From Thermoleophilaceae bacterium (lineage in GTDB: Bacteria > Actinomycetota > Thermoleophilia > Solirubrobacterales > Thermoleophilaceae), in the NCBI GenBank assembly GCA_013812485.1, contig JACCTJ010000239.1, positions 1 through 6,213 on the forward strand: DNA of 6,213 nt. Reading direction: 5' to 3'. The notes under the pieces were generated by a model. That model ran no database searches. It was not told the origin of the DNA and saw nothing but the letters and a program-made list of their open reading frames with translations. Of this stretch, positions 1 through 5,939 are shown piece by piece (within the stretch, counting starts at the first letter, position 1; each line of letters opens with the position of its first letter). A program made the translations under genes and the position numbers.

Positions 1-884
1 GCGAACACCGGCAGGACCTCGGAGATGATCCCGAAGGCGGGCAGGATCATTATGTAGACCTCGGGGTGGCCAAAGAACCAGAAGAGATGTTGCCACAGGA
101 CGGGATCACCGCCCGCGGTCGGGTCGAAGAAGGCGGTGCCGAAGTGGCGGTCGGTGAGCAGCATGGTCACCGCGGCCGCGATCGCCGGCAGGGCGAGGAT
201 CAGCAGGTAGGAGTAGATGAGGATCGACCAGACGAACAGCGGCATCCGGCCCCAGCCCATGCCCTTGGCCCGCATGTTGTGGATCGTGGCCACGAAGTTG
301 ATCGCGCCGAGGATCGAGGAGAGCCCGGTGAGGTGGATGAGCAGGATCCACGCGTCGATGCCGCCGTTCGGCAGGAAGGCGTCGTCGGAGAGCGGCGCGT
401 ACGAGGTCCAGCCGGCCTCGGGCGGAGTGAAGAACAGGCTGACGTAGAAGACGAGCCCGCCGAGTAACAGGAGCCAGAAGGAGAGTGCGTTGAGGCGCGG
501 GAAGGCCATGTCGCGCGCGCCGATCATCAGCGGCAGGAGGTAGTTGCCGAACCCGGCCAGCACGGGCACCACGAACAGGAAGATCATCGTCGTGCCGTGC
601 ATGGAGACGAGCGCGTTGTAGGTCGATCCGTCCATGAGCGTGTTCTGCGCGGCTCCGAGCTGGAGGCGCATCATGAGCGCCTCGACGCCGCCGATTACGA
701 AGAACAGGAAGGTGGCGACCAGGTAGAGGATCCCGATCTTCTTGTGGTCGGTGGTGGTGAGCCACTCGAGCCAGCCCGAGGGGCGCTGGCGCAGGCCGTG
801 CTCGAGGATCTGGGGGCGCCCGCGCTCGGCGAGGCGGCCGCCCTGCAGCGGTCCCTCGTCTGCTCTGTACTGGGCTGTGGCCAC
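1..884 (-). CDS. ctaD: Cytochrome c oxidase subunit I, aa3 type (N-terminal 294 residues, cut by the left edge)
   Basis: This is the catalytic subunit of the terminal oxidase in the cytoplasmic membrane, which reduces O2 to water and pumps protons. Read from a GTG at 884, the frame stays open to base 1 and gives 294 of the usual 540-570 residues. Visible landmarks are [11 protein letters not shown] (41-51) before helix I, the low-spin haem ligand His96 in SMHGTT, the D-channel residues Asn114, Asp125 and Asn132 in the [20 protein letters not shown] block, and GHPEVY (272-277). That last motif holds the CuB ligand His273, the D-channel glutamate Glu275 and the Tyr277 that cross-links to His273, which marks an A-type oxidase. 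The other CuB histidines and the haem a3 ligand lie beyond the edge. The GTG is 20 bases after the coxB stop, so the two are surely co-transcribed. The nearest SD-like bases (GAAAGG, 897-902) are rather distant. Two rare codons stand out: TTA at Leu140 and ATA at Ile278. The start is less certain than the identity. Confidence 0.96.
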   Translation of the reverse strand, partial: MATAQYRADEGPLQGGRLAERGRPQILEHGLRQRPSGWLEWLTTTDHKKIGILYLVATFLFFVIGGVEALMMRLQLGAAQNTLMDGSTYNALVSMHGTTMIFLFVVPVLAGFGNYLLPLMIGARDMAFPRLNALSFWLLLLGGLVFYVSLFFTPPEAGWTSYAPLSDDAFLPNGGIDAWILLIHLTGLSSILGAINFVATIHNMRAKGMGWGRMPLFVWSILIYSYLLILALPAIAAAVTMLLTDRHFGTAFFDPTAGGDPVLWQHLFWFFGHPEVYIMILPAFGIISEVLPVF

Positions 885-904
885 TTTCTCGGGGTACCTT
901 TCGT

Positions 905-1849
905 CTACTGAGGAGGCGTGTTGGCGGTGCCGCCTCCCGGCGTGCCGCTCTCGAATCGGCGTCGCTGCTCGACGAGCGCGCGCGTGGCAGCGTCGATTTC
1001 GGTCCGCTGGCGGGCGACCCAGGCCCGGTAGGCGCCCGGGGAGACGGCCTTGACCGCCCCGATCATCTGGGCGTGGTTCTCGCCACAGAGCTCGGCGCAG
1101 TTACCGCGGTAGGTGCCCTCCTCGGTGACCTTGAACCACATGTCGTTGGTCAGGCCGGGCACCGCATCTGCCTTGCCGAAGAGCTCCGGGATCCAGAACG
1201 AGTGGATGACGTCGGCCGAGGTGATGTCGAGCGTGACCGTGGTGTTGGTGGGCACGACCATGGTGTGGTAGGCGAAGAGACGCCCGGGGCCCGGATAGTC
1301 GTAGCGCCACAGGTACTGCTGGCCGACCACGCGGACCCTGAGCTCCTCGCCGCCCGGGACTGTCGGTTGGCCGGTCGCCGCGAACTGGACCGCCCCGGCC
1401 TCCTCGGGTCCGCTGCGCTCGGGGTCGCGGATGCCCGGCAGCAGGGCGAGGGTGATCCCGGTGAGGACGACGAGGATCAGCGTGGCGCCGACCGTCCAGC
1501 CGATCTCGAGTCGCGTGTTCCCCCGGACCTGCGCCGGCTGGGGCGCTCCGCGCCGGAAGCGGTCGCGCACCAGCGTGAAGATGAGGACCCCCTCGACCAG
1601 CAGGAAGATCGGGATCGCCATGTACAAGGTGATCTTGTAGAGCGTGTCGGTGCGCCCGGCCTGCGGGGAGCCGCCGCCGTCCTCGGGCGTGAGGAGGTCG
1701 GCGAACGCGCCGGCGGGGGCGACCAGGGCGACGCAGACAACGAGCAGCCCGAGCAGGGCCGCGAGCAGACGTCGGTCGATCGGGGGCCGGGGGGCCAAGG
1801 CGGGCTGCATGATACCCGCGCCGCTACGCGCTTCGAGGGTCAAGTCCAC
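905..1849 (-). CDS. ctaC: Cytochrome c oxidase subunit II with CuA centre
   Basis: This membrane-anchored subunit takes electrons from cytochrome c through its binuclear CuA site and passes them to subunit I. Read as 314 residues, it has in order a signal-like segment (about 28-50, ending GAFA before Asp51, a plausible signal peptidase I site), two membrane helices (about 72-95 and 117-138), and an extracytoplasmic cupredoxin domain. The aromatic entry patch is [11 protein letters not shown] (177-187). CuA ligands are all present: His216 in DVIHSFW, then Cys251, Glu253, Cys255, His259 and Met262 in [12 protein letters not shown]. The C-terminus is Pro/Gly/Thr-rich, and there is no fused cytochrome c domain. 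The start is uncertain. GTG at 1849 gives the longest frame, but ATG at 1810 (Met14) leaves a more normal signal peptide. Neither has a convincing ribosome-binding site. The gene lies 20 bases upstream of subunit I and 33 bases downstream of the crotonase gene. Confidence 0.96.
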   Translation of the reverse strand: MDLTLEARSGAGIMQPALAPRPPIDRRLLAALLGLLVVCVALVAPAGAFADLLTPEDGGGSPQAGRTDTLYKITLYMAIPIFLLVEGVLIFTLVRDRFRRGAPQPAQVRGNTRLEIGWTVGATLILVVLTGITLALLPGIRDPERSGPEEAGAVQFAATGQPTVPGGEELRVRVVGQQYLWRYDYPGPGRLFAYHTMVVPTNTTVTLDITSADVIHSFWIPELFGKADAVPGLTNDMWFKVTEEGTYRGNCAELCGENHAQMIGAVKAVSPGAYRAWVARQRTEIDAATRALVEQRRRFESGTPGGGTANTPPQ

Positions 1850-1857
1850 GCAGCCGG

Positions 1858-1880
1858 CGCGGCGCCATCACCGCGCCGCG
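1858..1880 (-). terminator. GC-only hairpin between the crotonase gene and coxB (possible terminator or processing site)
   Basis: The 8-base arms at 1858-1865 and 1873-1880 are perfectly complementary and consist only of G and C, around a 7-base loop. The hairpin starts three bases after the crotonase stop codon (1883-1885) on the transcribed strand. No run of T follows, so it is not a classical intrinsic terminator. GC-rich actinobacteria do often use such U-less hairpins. It could equally stabilise the 3' end of a processed message, or lie within the leader of the coxB message. Confidence 0.45.
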
Positions 1881-1882
1881 GT

Positions 1883-2680
1883 CTAGGCGCCCTCGAACGC
1901 GGCGGGCCGCTTCTGGGCGAAGGCCATCACGCCCTCGGTGAAGTCCTTGGTGCGGGCCAGATCGTGTTGGAGCTCCGCCTCGAGCGAGAGCTGGCCCTCG
2001 AGGTCGCCGAACAGCGACCGGTTGAGGGCGCGCTTCGTGCCGGCGTAGGAGCGCGTCGGCCCCGCGGCGAGGCGCTCGACGAGCGCCCCCGCCTCGGTGA
2101 GCAGCGCATCGTCGGGATGCACGGCGTTGATCAGCCCCCACTCGAGCGCGCGCGCAGGCGATAGCCGCTCGGCCAGCAGGCTGAGCTCGAAGGCGCGCGC
2201 CTTGCCAATCGCCGCGGGCAGCAGCGCTGTCGAGCCGCCGTCGGGCATCAGGCCAACGTTGGCGAAGGCCAGCTGGAAGAAGGCCGACTCGGCGGCGAGC
2301 ACGAGGTCGCAGGCCAAGGCCAGCGAGGCCCCGATGCCGACCGCGGGCCCGTTCACCGCGGCGACCACCGGCTTCTCGAGCGCCCGCACCGCCGTGATGA
2401 CGGGGTGGTAGACGCCGACGAGCTCGCTGCGGACGTCCGGCATGCCGTCGTCGGCGATCTCGAAGCCGGCGCGCAGGTCCACGCCCGAGGAGAAGCCGCG
2501 TCCCGCGCCGGTCAGGAGCACCGCTCGCACGGACCGCTCGGTGGCCTCAACGGTCAGGGTGCGCACGAGCTCGCGGCCGAAGGGGATCGTCCAGGCGTTG
2601 AGCGAGCTCGGGCGGTTGAGGGTGATCCGTCCCACCCCGCCGTCGCGCTCCCACAGAACCATCTCCTCGGTCTCGCCCAT
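1883..2680 (-). CDS. Crotonase-fold enoyl-CoA hydratase/isomerase family protein, PaaG-like
   Basis: This 265-residue protein is of normal crotonase length. Family motifs are the acyl-CoA oxyanion-hole segments FSSGVDL (63-69) and NGPAVGIGASLALACDL (110-126), then GLMPDGGST (143-151), and a C-terminal KDFTEGVMAFAQKRPAAFEG trimerisation helix. Aligned by eye to rat enoyl-CoA hydratase, the positions of its two catalytic glutamates (Glu144, Glu164) are Ser119 and Phe139. Asp147 in the MPDGG motif is kept, as in PaaG, the ring-opening 1,2-epoxyphenylacetyl-CoA isomerase. An isomerase-like reaction on a CoA thioester is therefore more likely than simple hydration. The substrate is unknown, because no other phenylacetate or beta-oxidation gene is in view. 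The ATG at 2680 is chosen because GAGGAGG lies five bases upstream. The frame stays open far upstream, but only as high-GC read-through with no family similarity. Confidence 0.9.
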   Translation of the reverse strand: MGETEEMVLWERDGGVGRITLNRPSSLNAWTIPFGRELVRTLTVEATERSVRAVLLTGAGRGFSSGVDLRAGFEIADDGMPDVRSELVGVYHPVITAVRALEKPVVAAVNGPAVGIGASLALACDLVLAAESAFFQLAFANVGLMPDGGSTALLPAAIGKARAFELSLLAERLSPARALEWGLINAVHPDDALLTEAGALVERLAAGPTRSYAGTKRALNRSLFGDLEGQLSLEAELQHDLARTKDFTEGVMAFAQKRPAAFEGA

Positions 2681-2685
2681 CACGT

Positions 2686-2692
2686 CCTCCTC
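2686..2692 (-). promoter_or_regulatory. Strong ribosome-binding site of the crotonase gene
   Basis: GAGGAGG on the minus strand ends five bases before the ATG at 2680. It fixes the start inside a frame that is otherwise open to about 3430. Confidence 0.8.
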
Positions 2693-2716
2693 GTTCGCCG
2701 TCGGCTCCGAGCGCCG

Positions 2717-2722
2717 TATCCT
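2717..2722 (+). promoter_or_regulatory. Candidate -10 element for a leaderless metallo-hydrolase message
   Basis: TATCCT fits the TANNNT -10 pattern and ends six bases before the ATG at 2729. That would place transcription initiation at or next to the start codon. No Shine-Dalgarno sequence precedes that ATG. A weak -35 (TTCGCC, 2694-2699) lies 17 bases upstream. The whole intergenic space to the divergent crotonase ATG is only 48 bases. Confidence 0.4.
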
Positions 2723-2728
2723 GCCCGG

Positions 2729-3391
2729 ATGCTGATCGATGCTCTCGAGTGGCTCGGTCATTCCGGTTTTCGGGTGCGTATCGGAGGGCCGCGCGGCCCC
2801 GTGGTCTACATCGATCCCTACCGCGCCCCGGACGGCCCGAAGGCCGATCTCATCGTCGTCACCCACGGGCACTACGACCACTTCTCCCCTCAGGACGTGG
2901 AGCGCCTCGCGCACGCGCGCACGTGGCTCGTGGCCCCCGCGGTGGTCGCCGAGCGGCTTTCGGGCCGGGTGCTCTCGATCGCGCCGGGTGAGAGCCTGCG
3001 CCCCGACGGCGTGCGCGGGGTCGAGGTGAGCGCGGTCGCGGCCTACAACACCTCGAAGCGCGACGGCGAGGGGCGCGTCTTTCACTCGCGCGAGGCGGGC
3101 GGGCTGGGCTACGAGCTGAACCTGCGCGGCGAGCGCCTCTACCATTCGGGCGACACCGACGTGATCCCCGAGATGGACGCCGTCGCGGGCTGCGACGTCG
3201 CCCTGCTGGCGGTGAGCGGGACCTACGTCATGACCGCCCCCGAGGCCGCCGAGGCCGCGCGGCGGATCGCACCGCGGCTCGCGGTCCCGATGCACTGGGG
3301 CGACCACATCGGCACCCGCGCCGATGCCGAGAAGTTCGCCCGGCTCGCGCCCGGGGAGGTGCGGATAATGGCGCCGGTCGGGCGTGGCTAG
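2729..3391 (+). CDS. Metallo-beta-lactamase-fold metal-dependent hydrolase (UlaG/COG2220-like)
   Basis: This 220-residue protein is of usual length for compact single-domain members of the family. The metal-binding pattern is complete: His11 in GHSGF, the THGHYDH signature at 45-51 (His46, His48, Asp50, His51), His139 and Asp142 in YHSGDTD, and His189 in PMHWGDHIGT. It is predicted to be a cytoplasmic hydrolase with two divalent metals, probably Zn or Mn. It has no signal peptide or membrane segment. Its layout is closest to the UlaG-like group, whose best-known member is L-ascorbate-6-phosphate lactonase, but most members have no known substrate and none can be assigned here. The ATG at 2729 is chosen because family similarity begins at once (LEWLGHSGF). 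An upstream extension of the frame is antisense to the crotonase gene and has no family similarity. It is divergent from the crotonase and convergent with the 28-codon gene. Confidence 0.92.
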   Translation: MLIDALEWLGHSGFRVRIGGPRGPVVYIDPYRAPDGPKADLIVVTHGHYDHFSPQDVERLAHARTWLVAPAVVAERLSGRVLSIAPGESLRPDGVRGVEVSAVAAYNTSKRDGEGRVFHSREAGGLGYELNLRGERLYHSGDTDVIPEMDAVAGCDVALLAVSGTYVMTAPEAAEAARRIAPRLAVPMHWGDHIGTRADAEKFARLAPGEVRIMAPVGRG

Positions 3392-3436
3392 GTTGCGGCG
3401 CCGCGTCGCTCGATCCCGTCGGGCCCGCACCGGCGT

Positions 3437-3523
3437 CTACGATTCCGGCACGACGACGCGCTTTGTGATCATGCCCTCCACCCCCATCGTCACCTTGGGC
3501 TTGCGCGCCCGCTTCGGGTCCAT
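3437..3523 (-). CDS. Small basic protein of 28 residues, unknown function
   Basis: I do not recognise this protein. The short frame runs from ATG at 3523 to TAG at 3437. It has a very good ribosome-binding site (GGGAGGG, 3531-3537, seven bases before the ATG). Its codons look used: only about two of 28 sense codons end in A or T, while second positions are rich in A and T, the normal signature of coding DNA at this GC content. The peptide has a lysine/arginine-rich N-terminal third (residues 4-10), then a more hydrophobic centre with TMGVEGM, and ends in VVVPES. There is no cysteine, no clear membrane helix and no signal peptide. It is convergent with the metallo-hydrolase (45 bases) and back-to-back with the flippase-like gene (15 bases). 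It could be a real microprotein, a leader peptide, or chance. Confidence 0.55.
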   Translation of the reverse strand: MDPKRARKPKVTMGVEGMITKRVVVPES

Positions 3524-3526
3524 CGC

Positions 3527-3537
3527 GGAGCCCTCCC
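3527..3537. promoter_or_regulatory. Back-to-back ribosome-binding sites forming a small dyad
   Basis: GGAG at 3527-3530 on the plus strand serves the ATG at 3539 with an 8-base spacer. GGGAGGG at 3531-3537 on the minus strand serves the ATG at 3523 with a 7-base spacer. The two abut, and GGAG-CC-CTCC (3527-3536) is a perfect dyad. With only 15 bases between the start codons, each gene's promoter must lie within the other gene or further away. Confidence 0.5.
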
Positions 3538-3538
3538 G

Positions 3539-4798
3539 ATGAGCGCTCGCAGGCCGGAGGAGGAACGGCCCGAGCACGCCGCGGCCGTGCGGGCACCGGA
3601 GCCATCCGGGCGCGGATCGGAGGAGGACGGCTTTGGGAGCGTGGCGGCTACACGGCAGTCCGAGGCCCCCGCGTCCGAGCGCTCCCGCGATGACCACGGC
3701 GGCGCACTCGCGGTGCTCCAGAACCGCAGGCGCCTGGCCGTGGGGGTGCTCGGGATGGTGCTCGCGGTCGTCGCGATCTACATCCTCCTGCCCCAGGTGA
3801 TCGGGCTCGACGAGGCTCTCGCGCGGCTCGGCAGCGCCTCGCCGCTCTGGCTCGCCGTCGCCGTCGTGTTCATGGTCGCCTCCTTTGCGGCCTACGTCGC
3901 CCTCTTCCGCGGTGTCCTCGGCGGCACCCGGGCGGACGCGGTCCGCCGCCGCCTCGACATGAAGGCCTCCTACGAGATCTCCGTGGCGGGGTTCGCCGCC
4001 ACCCGCGTGTTCTCGGCCGGTGGTGCGGGCGGGATCGCGCTGACCTACTGGGCGCTGCGCAGGGCGGGCATGGAGCGACGTCAGGCGGCGTGTCGCATGT
4101 TCGCCTTCCTGGTGCTCCTGTACTCGCTCTATCTGGTCGCGCTCGTGCTCTTCGGGATCCTCATGCGCACCGGGGTGCTTCCGGGCCCCGCGCCGTTCGG
4201 AGGGACGATCATCCCCGCCTCGGTGGCCGGCATCCTGCTCGCGCTCATCGGTCTGATCGCGCTCATCCCGGGCGACGTCGAGCGCCGGCTCGCCCGCCTG
4301 AGCGGAAGCCATCGACGCCTCGGGCGCCTGCTCGGCCGGCTCGCCACCGGTCCGGCGACGCTCGCCACCGGAGTGCGCACCGCCATCGACTACCTGCGCC
4401 ACCCCCGCCGCGGCGCGCTCGCCGTGGCCGGCGGCCTGGGCTACTGGGCGGCACAGATCGGCATCCTGTGGGCGAGCTTCGAGGCCTTCGGTGGCGACGT
4501 CGCCTTCGCCGTGCTCGTGCAGGGCTTCTTCGTGGGCATGGTCGCCAACCTGCTGCCCTCGCCCGCGGGCGGGGTCGGGACCATCGACGCCGGCATGATC
4601 GGCGCCTTCCTGCTCTTCGGGCAGCCCGCCGATGTCATCTTCCCGGCCGTGCTCGCCTTCCGCACGATCGCCTTCTGGCTACCCATTCCGCCGGGCATCG
4701 TGGCTTACTTCGGACTGCGGCGGACGGTGGCGGGCTGGGAGGACGAGCCCGAGGGCGGCTATACTTCACAAAGTAAAGTAACCGTGGAGGCCACGTGA
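3539..4798 (+). CDS. Flippase-like integral membrane protein, YbhN/UPF0104 (LPG synthase TM-region) family
   Basis: This 419-residue polytopic membrane protein belongs to the family related to the flippase half of lysylphosphatidylglycerol synthase. Residues 1-62 form a charged, Glu/Arg/Ala-rich tail with no predicted fold. Hydrophobic segments follow at about 66-88, 103-125, 186-209, 222-244, 292-316, 320-338, 347-362 and 366-392. Family motifs are the Gly-rich FSAGGAGGIALTYWALRRAGM (158-178) and LPSPAGGVGTIDAGMIGAF (339-357), with Arg375 and Trp380 in the last block. No aminoacyl-transferase domain is present, so lipid lysylation is not expected. Movement of a lipid or lipid-linked molecule is the family inference, and the substrate is unknown. 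ATG 3539 has GGAG upstream. GTG codons at 3587, 3641 and 3713 are possible later starts, because codon use in the first 50 codons is weaker than in the body. Its stop overlaps the trxB start by four bases. Confidence 0.88.
   Translation: MSARRPEEERPEHAAAVRAPEPSGRGSEEDGFGSVAATRQSEAPASERSRDDHGGALAVLQNRRRLAVGVLGMVLAVVAIYILLPQVIGLDEALARLGSASPLWLAVAVVFMVASFAAYVALFRGVLGGTRADAVRRRLDMKASYEISVAGFAATRVFSAGGAGGIALTYWALRRAGMERRQAACRMFAFLVLLYSLYLVALVLFGILMRTGVLPGPAPFGGTIIPASVAGILLALIGLIALIPGDVERRLARLSGSHRRLGRLLGRLATGPATLATGVRTAIDYLRHPRRGALAVAGGLGYWAAQIGILWASFEAFGGDVAFAVLVQGFFVGMVANLLPSPAGGVGTIDAGMIGAFLLFGQPADVIFPAVLAFRTIAFWLPIPPGIVAYFGLRRTVAGWEDEPEGGYTSQSKVTVEAT
4760..4780 (+). promoter_or_regulatory. AT-rich promoter/operator-like element before trxB
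   Basis: Within the last codons of the flippase-like gene the composition turns abruptly AT-rich. TATACT (4760-4765) matches five of six bases of the sigma70 -10 consensus. It overlaps a perfect inverted repeat, TACTT-CACA-AAGTA (4762-4775), followed at once by a second AAGTA (4776-4780). Initiation about seven bases after the hexamer would give a leader of some 23 bases that includes the trxB ribosome-binding site. A palindrome covering the -10 and start point is typical repressor geometry. No good -35 is seen at the right distance, so promoter activity is inferred. Confidence 0.45.
4786..4790 (+). promoter_or_regulatory. Ribosome-binding site deciding the trxB GTG start
   Basis: GGAGG lies four bases before the GTG at 4795. 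This supports that start, which overlaps the preceding TGA as GTGA and suggests translational coupling. Confidence 0.75.
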
Positions 4799-5883
4799 GC
4801 GAGCTTGAAGACAACGTAGAGGACGTCATCATCGTCGGGAGCGGACCGGCGGGCTACACCGCCGCGCTCTACACCTCCCGGGCCGACCTGCGGCCGCTGG
4901 TAATCGAGGGCTTCCTGTGGGGCGGCCTGCTCCAGCAGACCACCGAGGTCGAGAACTATCCGGGCTTTAGCGACGGCATCATGGGCCCGGCGCTCATGAG
5001 CGAGCTGCGGGCCCAGGCCGAGCGCTTCGGCACCCGTTTCATCACCGACGAGGCCAGTCGCGTCGAGCTCTCGCGCGACGGCGGGGACCACCGCGTCTGG
5101 GTGGGCGACCGCGAGATCCGGGCCCGCACGGTGATCCTCGCCATGGGCGCTGAGCCGCGCAAGCTCGGCGTGCCGGGTGAGCAGGAGCTCTCCGCGCGCG
5201 GGGTCTCCTACTGCGCCACCTGCGACGCGGCCTTCTTCCGCGACAAGCCGACCATGATCATCGGCGGAGGCGACAGCGCCATGGAGGAGGCGATCTTCCT
5301 GTCGAAGTTCGCCAGCGAGGTCAAGCTCGTCCACCGCCGCGACGACTTCCGCGCCTCGCAGATCATGCTCGACCGCGCGCGCGGGATCGAGAACATCGAG
5401 TTCCTGACCCCGTACGTGGTCGACCGCTTCGAGGACGGTGGCAACGGGTCGCTGGCTCGCGCCGTGCTCCGCCACGCCAACGGCGGCGTCCCCGCCGCGA
5501 GCGACCACGACGACGACGCCGCGACTGCGGGCGAGCACGAGGGTGCGGCGACCGAGGTCGAGGTCGAGGGGGCGTTTATCGCCGTCGGCCATCGCCCGAA
5601 CTCTCACCTGGTCGAGGGCCAGGTCGAGACCGACGAGGACGGCTACGTGCTCACCGAGAACAAGTCGACGCGCACCAACGTGGACGGGGTCTTCGCCGCC
5701 GGAGACCTCGTCGACCACACCTACCGCCAGGCGATCACGGCGGCGGGCTCGGGTTGTCAGGCGGCGCTGGACGCCGAGTGGTACCTGCGGGACAACCCGG
5801 CCGTGCCGACGCCGGCGGTCCTGCTGGAAGCCGGCGACCTGGTCGAGGCCCAGTACCGGACCAGCGTCCCGGCCGCCGGCTGA
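4795..5883 (+). CDS. trxB: Thioredoxin reductase (NADPH, FAD) with acidic insert and C-terminal tail
   Basis: This cytoplasmic flavoenzyme passes electrons from NADPH through FAD and a redox-active disulfide to thioredoxin. All landmarks are present: the FAD-binding VGSGPAG (14-20), the active-site CATC (Cys140 and Cys143), the NADPH Rossmann motif GGGDSAMEEA (157-166), HRRDDFRAS (180-188) whose arginines typically hold the NADPH 2'-phosphate, GHRPN (265-269), and the second FAD motif GVFAAGDL (298-305). At 362 residues it is some 40-50 longer than typical bacterial enzymes (about 310-320). The surplus is an Asp/Glu/Ala/Gly-rich insert at about 230-254, between two strands of the NADPH domain, plus about 25 extra residues after the usual end (ALDAEWYL, 324-331). 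Neither extension touches a catalytic motif, so activity is expected. It is translationally coupled to the flippase-like gene. No thioredoxin gene follows in the window. Ferredoxin- or thioredoxin-like-specific relatives share this fold, but HRR favours NADPH. Confidence 0.93.
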   Translation: MSELEDNVEDVIIVGSGPAGYTAALYTSRADLRPLVIEGFLWGGLLQQTTEVENYPGFSDGIMGPALMSELRAQAERFGTRFITDEASRVELSRDGGDHRVWVGDREIRARTVILAMGAEPRKLGVPGEQELSARGVSYCATCDAAFFRDKPTMIIGGGDSAMEEAIFLSKFASEVKLVHRRDDFRASQIMLDRARGIENIEFLTPYVVDRFEDGGNGSLARAVLRHANGGVPAASDHDDDAATAGEHEGAATEVEVEGAFIAVGHRPNSHLVEGQVETDEDGYVLTENKSTRTNVDGVFAAGDLVDHTYRQAITAAGSGCQAALDAEWYLRDNPAVPTPAVLLEAGDLVEAQYRTSVPAAG

Positions 5884-5939
5884 CGGAGGCGGGTCTCAGA
5901 GCTCCTTGCGGGCGTCCGGCGGAGTCTGGAACGACGCTC

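Noticed and set aside
465..467. TTA leucine codon in subunit I as a sign of bldA-type developmental control
   Set aside because: A single rare codon in a housekeeping gene, with no evidence that the organism is a streptomycete.
106..765. Long minus-strand frame of about 219 codons in the subunit I region
   Set aside because: It is a shadow. The frame one step over encodes an unmistakable cytochrome oxidase subunit I, while this one gives an Arg/His/Pro-rich product without any motif.
3395..3404. GCGGCGCCGC palindrome after the metallo-hydrolase stop as a terminator
   Set aside because: It is a gapless palindrome with no room for a loop, has no T run, and is of a kind common by chance at this GC content.
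2681..3430. N-terminal extension of the crotonase frame, which stays open on the minus strand to about 3430
   Set aside because: It is antisense to the metallo-hydrolase and has no family similarity. The ribosome-binding site at 2686-2692 fixes the start at 2680.
4737..4765. Possible SigR-type (thiol-stress ECF sigma) promoter for trxB, as in Streptomyces
   Set aside because: GGGAGG is present near 4737-4742, but there is no GGAAT-like -35 with a GTT -10 at 18-19 bases. The match is too weak.
4759..5718. Minus-strand frame of about 319 codons opposite trxB
   Set aside because: Long antisense frames are expected in DNA this GC-rich. The product is an acidic/valine-rich mirror of trxB with no domain pattern.
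5884..5939. Terminator between the convergent trxB and PPC-like genes
   Set aside because: Only 4-base arms (GGAG/CTCC) can be paired and there is no T run on either strand.
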